From QHXQ01 sp036389375 (GTDB lineage Bacteria > Acidobacteriota > Blastocatellia > Pyrinomonadales > Pyrinomonadaceae): a stretch of 63,212 nt of DNA. This document shows positions 8,169-17,224 of the stretch, one piece after another. Numbering within the stretch: position 1 is the first letter of the stretch; each line of letters starts with the position of its first letter. The DNA is taken from positions 1 through 63,212 of the forward strand of contig DASVQA010000107.1 in NCBI GenBank assembly GCA_036389375.1. Direction: 5' to 3'. The position numbers and the translations under genes are program-made. Below the pieces are notes generated by a model that had not been told where the DNA came from, searched no databases, and saw only the letters and a program-made list of their open reading frames with translations.

Positions 8169-9776
8169 TCACGGGCGGTTGCGGCGCAAGGCGCGGCCGG
8201 CGAGTGTGCCGGTTGGTTGGCCGTCGGCGATGGCGAGTTGACCGTTGACGATGACGTAGCGCATGCCGACGGAGAGCAGTTCGGGCTGCACGTAGGTGGC
8301 GCGGTCTGTGACGGTCTGTTCGTCGAACACGATCACGTCGGCGTAGTAGCCGACGCGCAGCAGGCCGCGCGCAGGGATGTGGAAAGTGGCGGCGGTGAGC
8401 GCGCTGCTCTGGCGCACGAAGAAGGGCAGCGTGATGAGCCGGCGCTGGTAGACGTACTCGCGCAGCTTGTGTGTGAACGTGCCGTACTTGCGCGGGTGGC
8501 CGGTCGAGCCGTCCGAGCCGGTCATGACCCAGCGTTGGCGCATGAAACGCTCCACGTCCGGCTCGCTCATGTTGAATGAGGCGACGTTCGGCGCGCTGAC
8601 CTTGATGATCTCTATGGCCGCTTCGACGGGCGACTTTTGCCGTGCCTTAGCAATCGCGCCGAGCGTCTGCCCGACGAGTTGCGGGTCGCGCGCCGTCGTC
8701 AGCAACAGAGATTCTGCGCCGCCGCGCCGTTTCAGGTTCGCCTCCATGTCCGCGACGAGGCGCGGGCGCACCTGCGGGTCGTCGAACCGCTTGAGCATCT
8801 CCGCGCGCCCGCCCGCTTCAGCCCAGCGCGGCACGAGCGCGGCGACCAGCCCCGTGCCCGAAGCGAGATAAGGATACTGGTTCGCCGTCACGGCCACGCC
8901 TGCGCGTTGCGCCTGACGGATGATGCGAATGGCCTCCCGGCTCTGCCCCCAGACTTCGGGGCCGAGCGCCTTGATGTGCGAGATGTGGACGGGGATGTGT
9001 GCTTCACGCCCGATGCGGATCGTCTCGCGGATCGAACCGAGCAGACCGATGGAGTAAGAGTTCTCGTCGCGCATGTGCGTGTCGTAGATGCCGCCGCGCG
9101 CTGCGGCGACCTGCGCCAGTGCAACGACCTCTTCCGTCCGCGCATAGCTGCCGGGCGCGTAGTACAGCCCTGTAGAGAGGCCGAACGCGCCGTCGTACAT
9201 CGCCTGCGCCAGCAGTTCTTTCATCTGCGCGAGTTGGACGGCGGTTGGCTGCGCGTCCGCATCGCCCAAGACCTGCCGGCGAATGGTCGCGTGCCCGGCG
9301 AGCAGCGCGGCGTTCGTGCCGATGCCCTGCTGTTCCCAACGGCTGAGCGCGCCCGCGATGGACAGGGCGCTCGAACCGTCGTTGCCGGTCACGACCGTCG
9401 TCACCCCCTGCGTCAGGTAATTCACATTACTCTTGCGCTCAGGACTTGAGAGGTCTTCGAGCGTGTGCGTGTGCGGATCGATGAAGCCCGGCGCGACGAC
9501 CAGCCCACGCACGTCAATCGTGCGCGCTGCCTGAACGCCTGCGCGCGCCGCATCGCCGACGAAGACGATGCGGTCGCCTGTGATGCCGACATCCGCCACG
9601 CGCGCCCGCGCGCCCGACCCGTCAACGACCTTGCCGCGCCGCAACAGCAAATCAACTTGCACACGCGGCGCGCGTGCCTGCGCTGCACGTCGGACGGCGG
9701 GCACGCGCGCCGCCGTCGCCGCGAGCAATAATGCGGATAGAAGCCAGCAAATAGTTGCGCGGATGTGCCTGTTCAT
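8169..9776 (-). CDS. Secreted N-acyl-D-amino-acid deacylase (amidohydrolase superfamily)
   Basis: A 535-residue amidohydrolase of the D-aminoacylase family, which hydrolyses N-acyl-D-amino acids to free D-amino acids. It starts with a signal peptide (CWLLSALLLAATAARVPA). The metallo-dependent hydrolase core includes the metal motif GFIDPHTHT, HMRDENSYS, HISHIKALG and the late Asp in MTGSDGSTGHPRKYGTF. The C-terminal small beta-domain (GYYADVIVFDEQTV, LLSVGMRYVIVNGQ) is typical of cyclic amidohydrolases. The ATG at 9776 is chosen because the signal peptide begins there; a start 15 codons upstream would add only polar residues. It converges with the PIG-L gene (4-base gap), so the two may share a termination zone. 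Confidence 0.9.
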   Translation of the reverse strand: MNRHIRATICWLLSALLLAATAARVPAVRRAAQARAPRVQVDLLLRRGKVVDGSGARARVADVGITGDRIVFVGDAARAGVQAARTIDVRGLVVAPGFIDPHTHTLEDLSSPERKSNVNYLTQGVTTVVTGNDGSSALSIAGALSRWEQQGIGTNAALLAGHATIRRQVLGDADAQPTAVQLAQMKELLAQAMYDGAFGLSTGLYYAPGSYARTEEVVALAQVAAARGGIYDTHMRDENSYSIGLLGSIRETIRIGREAHIPVHISHIKALGPEVWGQSREAIRIIRQAQRAGVAVTANQYPYLASGTGLVAALVPRWAEAGGRAEMLKRFDDPQVRPRLVADMEANLKRRGGAESLLLTTARDPQLVGQTLGAIAKARQKSPVEAAIEIIKVSAPNVASFNMSEPDVERFMRQRWVMTGSDGSTGHPRKYGTFTHKLREYVYQRRLITLPFFVRQSSALTAATFHIPARGLLRVGYYADVIVFDEQTVTDRATYVQPELLSVGMRYVIVNGQLAIADGQPTGTLAGRALRRNRP

Positions 9777-9939
9777 TTCGGTCGCCGACGATACCACACG
9801 AGGCGTGCGGGCGGGCGACAAAGTTCACGGCCACGCGCTTTTGTGTTCGTTGGTCAGAGCGCGACGGGCGGTGTTATCCTGAGCGCGTCTTCCCTTTGAC
9901 TTAGCGGTTCGTTTTCAAGTGAAAGTTTGAAGCTTTGCT

Positions 9940-11205
9940 ATGCTGAGCAGTTTGCAACGACCTCGACGCGTTGTGATCACGGGGTTGGGTTGTGTGACGC
10001 CGTTGGGCGTGGGGCGCGCGGCCTACTGGCGGGGTTTGCAGACGGGCGCAAGCGGTGTGCGCCGCATCGAAAGCTTCGACGTGGCGGCCGTGCCCGTCAA
10101 GATCGCCGCCGAAGTGCGCGACTTCGACTGGGAGGCGCAACTCAATCCGAAGGATCGTCGGCACGTCGCGCGCACCGTGCCGCTCGCGCTCGCCGCCGCA
10201 CGCGAAGCGTTGGACGACGCGCGGCTGCAACCGGCCGATTTTGACCTCGCCACGCGCCGCGCCACCGGCGTCATGCTCGGCACGGGCGGCGGCGGGCTGG
10301 CCTTTACCGAAAAGCAGTACAGCTACTACTTCAACGGCGAGGAGGCGAAGGCGAGCGTCTATACGATCCCCGCTTCGACGCACGGCGGTCTCTCGTCCGA
10401 ACTCTCAATGGCCTTCGGCCTGCGCGGTCTCTCGCACATCGTCTCGACCGGCTGCACCTCTTCGACCGATGCCATCGCCTATGCCGCCCAACACATCGCG
10501 CTCAACCGGCAGGACGCCATGCTCGCCGGTGGCTCGGACGCGCCGATTGCGCCCGGCATACTCGCCGGCTTCAACCTGATGACGGTGCTGACGAACGAGT
10601 GGAACGACGAGCCTGAGCGCGCCTCGCGCCCGTTCTCGCGCAATCGCTCCGGCATAGTCTTGGGCGAAGGCGCGTGGGTCTTCGTGCTCGAAGAGTACGA
10701 GCGCGCGCGCAGACGTGAGGCGCACATCTACGCAGAGATCACGGGCTACGGCGCGACGTGCGACGCTTATCATCGCGTGCGGCTTGCGGATGACGGCGAA
10801 GAACCGGCGCGCGCCATGCAGCTTGCGCTCGCCGATGCCGGGCGGACGAGCGCAGATGTTGACTACGTCAACCTGCACGGCACGTCCACCGTCTTGAATG
10901 ATCGCATCGAGACGCGCGCCTTAAAACGCGCGCTCGGCGCACATGCGCACCGCGTCCCGATGTCGGCCACCAAGTCGCAGGTCGGTCACCCGCAGGGCGC
11001 GTCAGGCGCGGCCGGCGTCGCTGCCGCCCTCTGCGCCATCAACACCAACATCATCCCGCCCACGATCAATCTGGACGAACCAGACCCCGAATGTGATCTC
11101 GACTACGTGCCCAACGAGGCGCGCGAGGCGCGCGTCCGCGTCGCCCTCTGCAACTGCATCGGCTTCGGCTCGAAGAACAGCGCCCTCGTGATAGAAAAAG
11201 TCTGA
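9940..11205 (+). CDS. Beta-ketoacyl-ACP synthase (KAS II/FabF-like)
   Basis: A 421-residue thiolase-fold condensing enzyme. It starts with VVITGLGCVTPLG and has the Cys-His-His triad: Cys172 in TGCTSSTDA, His313 in HGTSTVLND and His350 in QVGHPQGASG, with the conserved Lys just before (SATKSQ). These residues support decarboxylative Claisen condensation on an ACP-bound acyl chain. The context is not fatty-acid synthesis: no acpP, fabG or fabD is nearby, while a methyltransferase and a flavin-dependent reductase follow in the same direction. It is probably the chain-building enzyme of a small specialised-metabolite cassette. A housekeeping FabF is less likely but possible. Confidence 0.88.
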   Translation: MLSSLQRPRRVVITGLGCVTPLGVGRAAYWRGLQTGASGVRRIESFDVAAVPVKIAAEVRDFDWEAQLNPKDRRHVARTVPLALAAAREALDDARLQPADFDLATRRATGVMLGTGGGGLAFTEKQYSYYFNGEEAKASVYTIPASTHGGLSSELSMAFGLRGLSHIVSTGCTSSTDAIAYAAQHIALNRQDAMLAGGSDAPIAPGILAGFNLMTVLTNEWNDEPERASRPFSRNRSGIVLGEGAWVFVLEEYERARRREAHIYAEITGYGATCDAYHRVRLADDGEEPARAMQLALADAGRTSADVDYVNLHGTSTVLNDRIETRALKRALGAHAHRVPMSATKSQVGHPQGASGAAGVAAALCAINTNIIPPTINLDEPDPECDLDYVPNEAREARVRVALCNCIGFGSKNSALVIEKV

Positions 11206-11288
11206 AGGCTCAAAGCCGACTGAAGCGGCTCGCGGCCGACGTTGGCCGGGGCGGTTGTTTAAATTTGAGCCTTGCGGCCGCGAAACCT

Positions 11289-11990
11289 ATGTTTGCGCAA
11301 CGCAGCTATGAACTCGAACATCTGGACAAGGGCGATTACACGCCCGCAGAGTATGAGGGCTGTCTGGTCGAGTTGCGGCGCGTCAACGAGTGGCTGGGCG
11401 ACGCGCGGGCGCTCAGGGCTTCGCTCGTCGCGGAGATCGCGCGTGCGGCGTTGCGCGAGTTTTCGGTGTTGGACGTGGGCGCAGGCTCAGGCGAGTTGCT
11501 GCGCGTGCTGGCGGGCGCGGCGCGTGCGCGCGGTTGGCAGGCGCGGCTCGTCGGGTTGGAATTGAACGAACGCTCGGCGCGTGCGATCTGCGAAGAGTCG
11601 CGCGCGTATGGAGAGATCGCGGCGGTGCGCGGCGATGCGTTTCATCTGCCGTTTGCCGACGACGCGTTCGACTACGTCTTCTGTTCACTCTTCACGCACC
11701 ACTTCCGCGATGAGGGCGTCGTCCGCATCCTGCGCGAGTTCCTGCGCGTTGCGCGCCGCCGCGTCTTCGTCATCGATCTGCATCGTCATCCGGTGGCCTA
11801 CTATTTTTACACAACCGTCGGCCGGCTGTTTCTGCACAACCGCCTGATCCGCGAAGACGGCGCGCTCTCCATCCTGCGCAGCTTCAAGCCGGCCGAACTG
11901 CGGCGCTTGGCCGAACAGGCCGGTATGCGGCAGGTCGAGGTGCGCCGGCATTTTCCATACAGACTGGTGCTGAGCGGCAGCACAGGTTAG
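11289..11990 (+). CDS. Class I SAM-dependent methyltransferase
   Basis: About 233 residues. The SAM-binding motif I is VLDVGAGSGELLRVL, followed by an acidic residue at the end of strand 2 (LVGLELNE), GDAFHLPFADDAFDYVFCSLF and a post-motif segment with HHF and REFLRVARR. This fits the UbiE/type-11 methyltransferases. The ATG at 11289 is preferred over a TTG eight codons upstream because homologous proteins typically start at MFAQRSYELEHLD-like sequences; this is a judgement. It sits between the ketosynthase and the flavoprotein, an order that recalls type III polyketide loci (synthase, methyltransferase, FAD enzyme), so O- or C-methylation of a polyketide-like or lipid product is likely. Substrate unknown. 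Confidence 0.85.
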   Translation: MFAQRSYELEHLDKGDYTPAEYEGCLVELRRVNEWLGDARALRASLVAEIARAALREFSVLDVGAGSGELLRVLAGAARARGWQARLVGLELNERSARAICEESRAYGEIAAVRGDAFHLPFADDAFDYVFCSLFTHHFRDEGVVRILREFLRVARRRVFVIDLHRHPVAYYFYTTVGRLFLHNRLIREDGALSILRSFKPAELRRLAEQAGMRQVEVRRHFPYRLVLSGSTG

Positions 11991-12018
11991 CGGCCGCCGC
12001 GAATTGGACTGATCAAGG

Positions 12019-13272
12019 ATGAGCAAGCGCGCAGGCAAAATGAGCGACTACGACGTGGTGATCGTCGGCGGCGGGCCGGCGGGCGCGTCGGCTGCGATCA
12101 GGTTGGGCTTGGCGGGTGCGCGCGTGTTGCTGGCGGAGCAGAAGAAGTTTCCGCGCGCCAAGTTGTGCGGCGAGTTCATCTCGCCGGAATGTGCCGCGCA
12201 CTTTGTCGCGCTCGGCGTGCTCGCAGAGATGCACAGCGCGGGCGCGGCGCGCGTTAGCACGACCGACTTCTACACGCGCGGCGGGCGCAAAGTCTCCGTG
12301 CCGAGCGCGTGGTTCGGCGACGCCGCCGACGGCGACAACCAACGCATGGCTTACGCGCTCGGTCTGAGTCGCGCTGAGATGGATGAGCGTCTGCTTCAGC
12401 GTGCGCGCGCGGTGGGCGTTGAGGTTTGGGCGGAGGCGCAGGCGTGCGGATTGTTGCTGGCGACGGGGCGCGTCGGTGGTGTGGAGTTGCAGTACGAAGG
12501 CGCGGTGCGCGTGGTGCGCGCAGACGTGACGATTGATGCGACGGGGCGTGCGCGGGCGCTGGCGCGTCGGGTTGCGCGTGAGCAGCAGCGGGCGGACGCG
12601 GGCGGTGGCGGCGGCGTGCACGGCGCGCGTGCGCGGCTCGTCGCGTTCAAAGCGCATCTGGCTGATGCGGAACTGGCGGACGGCGCGTGCGAAATCTATT
12701 TTTATCGCGGCGGCTACGGTGGCCTCAGTCGCATCGAAGGCGGGTTGAGTAACCTGTGCTTCATCGTGGCGGCGGCGGACGTGCGGGCGCGTGCGAGCGA
12801 TGCGGCGCGGGTGATGCGCGAGGTGTTGATGACGAACCGGCGCGCGGCGTGGGCGCTCAGAGGGGCGTCCGTGCGTTCCGCCTGGCTCGCGGTCGCGCTG
12901 GAAAGTTTCGGGCGCAGCCAACTCGTGCCGGCGGCGGGGCTATTAACGGTCGGCGACGCGGCCGCATTCATTGACCCGTTCACGGGGAGCGGCATGTTGA
13001 TGGCTTTGGAAAGCGGCGCGCTCGCCGCCGATGTAGTCGCGCGCGCGTTGCCGTCCTTGCGCGGCGCGGGCGACTTCACGCCGCTGGCCGCCGATTATCA
13101 CGCGCGCTATCGCGCACGCTTCGCCGCGCGCCTGCGCGTCTGTTCGCTCCTGCGCCGCGCCGCCTTCGCCCCGCCCGCCATCACCACGGCCGCCGCGCTC
13201 GCGCTCAACACGAGCACCGGCCTGCGCCGCGCGCTGGCACGTGCGACGAGACAGGCGGCCGTGACGCGTTAA
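12019..13272 (+). CDS. FAD-dependent oxidoreductase, geranylgeranyl reductase-like
   Basis: A 417-residue flavoprotein with the dinucleotide-binding motif VVIVGGGPAGASAA at the N terminus, KLCGEFISPE (a segment typical of geranylgeranyl-reductase-like and halogenase-like enzymes) and the second FAD motif GDAAAFIDPFTGSGMLMALESG. Family members reduce isoprenoid double bonds or hydroxylate/halogenate aromatic polyketides. No halogenase WxWxIP motif is seen. An alternative ATG seven codons downstream (12040) starts directly before the FAD motif and is equally plausible. It follows the methyltransferase by 28 bases and ends exactly one base before the stop of the convergent regulator gene. Confidence 0.85.
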   Translation: MSKRAGKMSDYDVVIVGGGPAGASAAIRLGLAGARVLLAEQKKFPRAKLCGEFISPECAAHFVALGVLAEMHSAGAARVSTTDFYTRGGRKVSVPSAWFGDAADGDNQRMAYALGLSRAEMDERLLQRARAVGVEVWAEAQACGLLLATGRVGGVELQYEGAVRVVRADVTIDATGRARALARRVAREQQRADAGGGGGVHGARARLVAFKAHLADAELADGACEIYFYRGGYGGLSRIEGGLSNLCFIVAAADVRARASDAARVMREVLMTNRRAAWALRGASVRSAWLAVALESFGRSQLVPAAGLLTVGDAAAFIDPFTGSGMLMALESGALAADVVARALPSLRGAGDFTPLAADYHARYRARFAARLRVCSLLRRAAFAPPAITTAAALALNTSTGLRRALARATRQAAVTR

Positions 13273-15012
13273 TTAGTCGGGCAGACCGATACGGCGGCGC
13301 AGGGCGGCGAAGCGTGGGTCTCGGCGCAGGCGGTCGAAGCTCGGATCAACGTCGAGGTAAACCAACCAGAAGAAACGCTCGGCGCAGGCGCGCTCAAGCC
13401 ACGCGAACGCCTGATCGTCGTCGTCGAGCGCCGCGTAGGCGAGCGCAAGACCGTAGGCGGGCACGTAGCGGCGTGACTGTGCGTGTAGTGTCAGCAGAGA
13501 ATCTAGAAGCCGGCGCGCTTCGTCCGTGTGTCCGGCGCGCGCGTGTGTGTGGGCTAAGATCGCGGTGGCTAGGGGCAGGTCGCCGGAGAGTTTGCCGGCC
13601 TGTGTGTGCAGGCGCAGGGCTTCGCGGTGCAGACCTTTCTGCTCGTAGGCGCGTCCGCCAAAGTGGAGCGCGGGGATAAAATGCGCGTCCATCTCCAGGG
13701 TCTTTTGACATTGCGCCAGCGCCTCGTCGTAGCGCCCCGCGAAGAAGTAAGCCTTGCCGAGCGCGGCGTTGACGGGGAGCGCCAGCGGGTCGAGTTGCAG
13801 GCTGCGCGCACCCACCGCGAGCGCCTCGTCGAAGCGGCGCAGCGCGACCAAGTACCAGCAGTACCATTGATGCGCCGTCGCGTAAGCCGGATTGAGCGCG
13901 AGCGATTGTTTGAAATCGCTTTCAGCGCCCACCCAGTCCCACTCATACCAGAACCTGACGATGCCGCGCGAGGCATAGGCTTCGGCGAGCGTCGGCTCGA
14001 TGCGCAGCGCCTGCTCGGCCGCCGCCTGCGCCTGCGGCATCGCGTCGGTGGGCCGGAGGGCGCTGTAGTAGTTGAGCAGCGTGTAGCAGTCCGCCAGACC
14101 AGAATAGGCGACGCTGTAATTCGGATCGCGCGTGCTTGCCTGTTGGAAATAGTCGATGGCCTTCGCAAGCGATTCCGGCGTGCGCTTGTTCCAGAAGAAG
14201 CGCCCCAGAAGATAACGGTCGTGCGCCACCGTGTCTTCGGTGTAGCGTTTGCTCAACTGTTGCCGCTCGGCAAGACTCAGTTGCAGCTTGAGCCGATTGG
14301 CGATCTCCATCGCGATCTCTTCCTGCACGGCCAATAGATCGGCCGCCTGCCGGTCGTACTGCGCGCCCCACAACTGCCGGCCGTCCGCCACGTCCACCAA
14401 TTCCGTCCTGATGACGAGCCGCGCGCCGAGGCGTAAGACCTGACCCATAAGCACCGTCTGCACGGCCAGTTCGCGCCCCGCCTGCTGCGGATCAACGGGC
14501 TGCCCCTTGTAGCGAAAGACGACGCTGCGCGCGATGACGCGCAAACGCCGGAGCGGCGAGAGGATGTTGATGATCGATTCGGTGATGCCGTCCGACAGGT
14601 ACTCGGCCTGCGGGTCGTCGCTCGCGTTCGCAAACGGCAGGATGGCGAGCGACACGGCCGCGTCCGCCGCCTCCGCGCAGCGCACCTTGCGCACGTCGGC
14701 GCTGACGCGATAGCCACGCTTGGGTGAGTTTTCGATGTAGGGGCGCGCGTCCGTCTGTTCGCCGAGCGCGCGCCGGAGCGTCGAGATGTTGACGGCCACC
14801 ACGTTCTCTTCCACGTTGCTGTCGGCCCAGACCTCGGCCAACAACCTTTCCTTGCTGACGAACTGACCCGCGTTGCGCACCAACACGAGCAGCGTCTCGT
14901 AGGCTTTCAACGTGAGCGGCACGATGCGGGCGGCGCGCAGCAGCAGCTTCTGCCCCGCGTCCAGGCAGAAGGGGCCGAATTCATAACAGTATCTCTCCTC
15001 GTCGTGCGCCAT
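13273..15012 (-). CDS. CadC-like winged-helix regulator with TolB-like and TPR domains
   Basis: About 579 residues. Residues ~6-100 form an OmpR/PhoB-type winged helix (YEFGPFCLDAGQKLLL... VSKERLLAEVW... VNISTLRRALGE... RGYRV). This is followed by a TolB/FlgO-like alpha/beta domain (LAILPFANASDDPQAEYLSDG to about 250) and a C-terminal array of TPR repeats (e.g. ARDPNYSVAYSGLADCYTLL, LDPLALPVNAALGKAYFFAG). This three-part architecture is abundant in acidobacteria. It has no obvious transmembrane segment, so it is probably a soluble DNA-binding sensor. A GTG four codons upstream (15024) is an alternative start. It is convergent with the flavoprotein gene and divergent from the next gene, with a 205-base shared upstream region. 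Confidence 0.88.
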   Translation of the reverse strand: MAHDEERYCYEFGPFCLDAGQKLLLRAARIVPLTLKAYETLLVLVRNAGQFVSKERLLAEVWADSNVEENVVAVNISTLRRALGEQTDARPYIENSPKRGYRVSADVRKVRCAEAADAAVSLAILPFANASDDPQAEYLSDGITESIINILSPLRRLRVIARSVVFRYKGQPVDPQQAGRELAVQTVLMGQVLRLGARLVIRTELVDVADGRQLWGAQYDRQAADLLAVQEEIAMEIANRLKLQLSLAERQQLSKRYTEDTVAHDRYLLGRFFWNKRTPESLAKAIDYFQQASTRDPNYSVAYSGLADCYTLLNYYSALRPTDAMPQAQAAAEQALRIEPTLAEAYASRGIVRFWYEWDWVGAESDFKQSLALNPAYATAHQWYCWYLVALRRFDEALAVGARSLQLDPLALPVNAALGKAYFFAGRYDEALAQCQKTLEMDAHFIPALHFGGRAYEQKGLHREALRLHTQAGKLSGDLPLATAILAHTHARAGHTDEARRLLDSLLTLHAQSRRYVPAYGLALAYAALDDDDQAFAWLERACAERFFWLVYLDVDPSFDRLRRDPRFAALRRRIGLPD

Positions 15013-15217
15013 CAGTTTCAGCACTTTTTAAGAACTATTTCAGCGATCTCAAAAGACTGCGCGCGCGTGCGGTAGGTATCTTCAGCCGCAACACTTTGGC
15101 GGACGACTGAGGACGGCTTGCTGCGACGCGCCCGATTGTAAGCGCCCGCGCCGTCCGAGACAAGAAAGGTGTCTGCCGCGATCAGGCCAACCAACCGAAA
15201 AATGGAGGGAGCAAATT

Positions 15218-15634
15218 ATGTGGCGCAGGATGCTATCGTTGACGCTTGTTTGGGTGCTGGCGACGTTGAGCGCGGGTCTGCCTGCACAGGCGAAGTCGAA
15301 GGCCGAGGAAGAGGCGCAAAGGGCGGCGCACGTGCGCGCGGCCATCTTGAAACTCGGTACGGGCGCGGGCGCGCGCGTCGAACTCCGGCTGCGCGACAAG
15401 ACGAAGCTTAAAGGCTACGTGAGCGCCGCAAGCGCCGACTCTTTCACCGTCACCGATCCAAAGACCGGCGTGGCGACCGTCGTCGCTTACCCGCAGGTCA
15501 AACAGATCAAGGGTAAGAATCATTTAACGGGCGTGAACATCGCTATCGGCGCGGCGATAGTCGTGGCGATCATTGTCGTCGCCGTCAAACTCTCGCACTG
15601 GCGACCGCTCGGCGAGGGCCTCGGCAGGTGGTAA
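15218..15634 (+). CDS. Small secreted protein with Sm/YidB-like beta domain and C-terminal membrane helix
   Basis: A 138-residue protein with a clear signal peptide (MLSLTLVWVLATLSAGLPAQA), a charged helix, a ~50-residue beta-rich segment (VELRLRDKTKLKGYVSAASA... VAYPQVKQIKG) that reads like a small Sm-like barrel, and a C-terminal hydrophobic helix (IAIGAAIVVAIIVVAVKL). A strong Shine-Dalgarno GGAGGGAG precedes the ATG. Similar short proteins are common in acidobacteria but have no established function. The next gene encodes a TonB-domain protein about 120 bases downstream, so both may be part of an envelope function. Another protein of comparable design lies at 46547-47149. Confidence 0.75.
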   Translation: MWRRMLSLTLVWVLATLSAGLPAQAKSKAEEEAQRAAHVRAAILKLGTGAGARVELRLRDKTKLKGYVSAASADSFTVTDPKTGVATVVAYPQVKQIKGKNHLTGVNIAIGAAIVVAIIVVAVKLSHWRPLGEGLGRW

Positions 15635-15752
15635 CGCTGCGGCCGGGGCCTTTAGTTCTGCCGGTCGCCTCTGGCAAGATACGCAGGGGCTGGCGACGCT
15701 TCTCCAAGTAAAAGGTCTGCACTGACAGTAAACCGCGCGCGGAGGTGTTTTG

Positions 15753-16925
15753 ATGAGCATGGGCGGCAGCATGTGGCCGCGTAGGTGGGCGGCGCTCTGC
15801 ATATTGATGGCGGCGCTCGGCGGCGCAGCGGCCGGCGCACAACAACAGACGAGACATCCCGACTGGGTCTATCCGACCGACGGCATGGAGGGCGCATACG
15901 ACAAGCAGAAGCACGTGCTGCTCTATCAAATCCCTGCCCCGAAAGGCTACGACGTAAAGCGCGGCTTGATCCTTGAATATCATCCGGAGAGCAGTGAACA
16001 TGTGGCGTGGGTCTATCTGCCGGCCGAACTGGTCGCCGCCGTCACGCGCGAGGCGAACAGCAAGCACACAGACCCCGACGAGTGGCTCGTCCTCGTTCTT
16101 GCGCGCGAAGTCTTGCGTCTGCCACCGGCCGCGCAGACGCCGGTTGAGCGCCGCACCATCCGGCACGCCGATCAGCCGGACTTAATCGAGTATGTTTTCC
16201 CCACGCGCGTCGCCACCGCGCACGCACGGCTCGACAAGGCGAGCAGCTCCATCATGTTCGGCCTCACGCCGCGGCCAAGCGGCAACACAGGCGGCGGCGA
16301 CGGGCCACAGGGCGGTGGCGGCCCCGGGCCTGATGCGCCGCGCCCCGACTACACGAAACCCTTCATGAAGCGAGAGGTCACGCGCAGCGCCGTGCTGCTG
16401 TCGAAACCGGAGCCGATCTATACGGAAGAGGCCAGACGGCGCGATCTGGAAGGCATCGTGCGCCTGCGCTTGATCCTGACGGCCGGGGGGCAAGTGCAGA
16501 TCGCCGAGACTCTACAGGGTTTACCCTATGGTTTGACCGAGAGCGCGCAGGCGGCGGCGCAAAAGATCAAATTCCGGCCCGCCGAAAAGGACGGCCGCAC
16601 GGTCTCGCAATACGTCACGATTGAATACAACTTCAACATTATCTACGACGACACGGACGTGACGCGCAAAGCCGTCATCCTCTCGAAACCGCAGCCCGTT
16701 TACACGGAGGCAGCGCGCCGGGCGGGCACGCGGGGCACGGTCGTCCTGCGCGTGGTGCTGGCGAAGACGGGCGAGGTGACGACGATTGAGGTGCAGCGCG
16801 GGCTGCCGAACGGGCTGACGGAGCAAGCCATCAGCGCCGCGCGCCAGATCAAATTTGAGCCGGCCGTACACGGCGACCGGCCCGTCTCGATGTACACGAC
16901 ATTAGAGTACGAGTTCGCGCCCTAG
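15753..16925 (+). CDS. Secreted protein with two TonB C-terminal domains
   Basis: A 390-residue protein with a signal peptide (WAALCILMAALGGAAAGA), an uncharacterised N-terminal domain to about residue 180, a Gly/Pro-rich linker (TGGGDGPQGGGGPGPDAP) and two consecutive TonB C-terminal domains. Each contains the LSKPxPxYTExARR strand and a GLPxGLTExAxxAAxxIKFxPA motif. TonB C-terminal domains transmit proton-motive-force energy or act as adaptors at outer-membrane receptors. Here there is no ExbB/D-interacting N-terminal helix other than the signal peptide, so it is probably periplasmic or secreted rather than a classical TonB. The ATG at 15753 follows GGAGGT. It lies 300 bases upstream of a TonB-dependent receptor in the same direction. 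Confidence 0.85.
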   Translation: MSMGGSMWPRRWAALCILMAALGGAAAGAQQQTRHPDWVYPTDGMEGAYDKQKHVLLYQIPAPKGYDVKRGLILEYHPESSEHVAWVYLPAELVAAVTREANSKHTDPDEWLVLVLAREVLRLPPAAQTPVERRTIRHADQPDLIEYVFPTRVATAHARLDKASSSIMFGLTPRPSGNTGGGDGPQGGGGPGPDAPRPDYTKPFMKREVTRSAVLLSKPEPIYTEEARRRDLEGIVRLRLILTAGGQVQIAETLQGLPYGLTESAQAAAQKIKFRPAEKDGRTVSQYVTIEYNFNIIYDDTDVTRKAVILSKPQPVYTEAARRAGTRGTVVLRVVLAKTGEVTTIEVQRGLPNGLTEQAISAARQIKFEPAVHGDRPVSMYTTLEYEFAP

Positions 16926-17224
16926 CACATGAGCCGGCGGCAGCTTGGGGCGCAGAACTTTATGGTTTCGGGCCCGCGTCGTCGGCTGTCTGCGCGCGGC
17001 GGATTTATCACTTGCCACGCCTCCGTGTTTTGCGGTACAAAGTGGCGCGGTTTTTGAGTTATGCCCGACACGCGCGCGGCCCGCACTTCCGACCGGCGCG
17101 CGCGCTGCGTCCCCGCTCCTGCTCCCGTGCGGGCCGCGCCAAGTCCTTAAGGCGATAATTCACTCGCGCTCCTGCTGTCACAATTTTGACGCTCAACGTT
17201 CCATGCCTGAGGAGAAGAATCATC

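Noticed and set aside
12013..12921. 302-codon minus-strand frame opposite the flavoprotein
   Set aside because: Arg/His/Ala-rich shadow; the plus strand carries both FAD motifs.
17043..17058. Sigma-54-like sequence TGGCGCG-N4-TTGA upstream of the TonB receptor
   Set aside because: Only partial match, lacking the final C of the -12 element, and chance matches are expected in GC-rich DNA.
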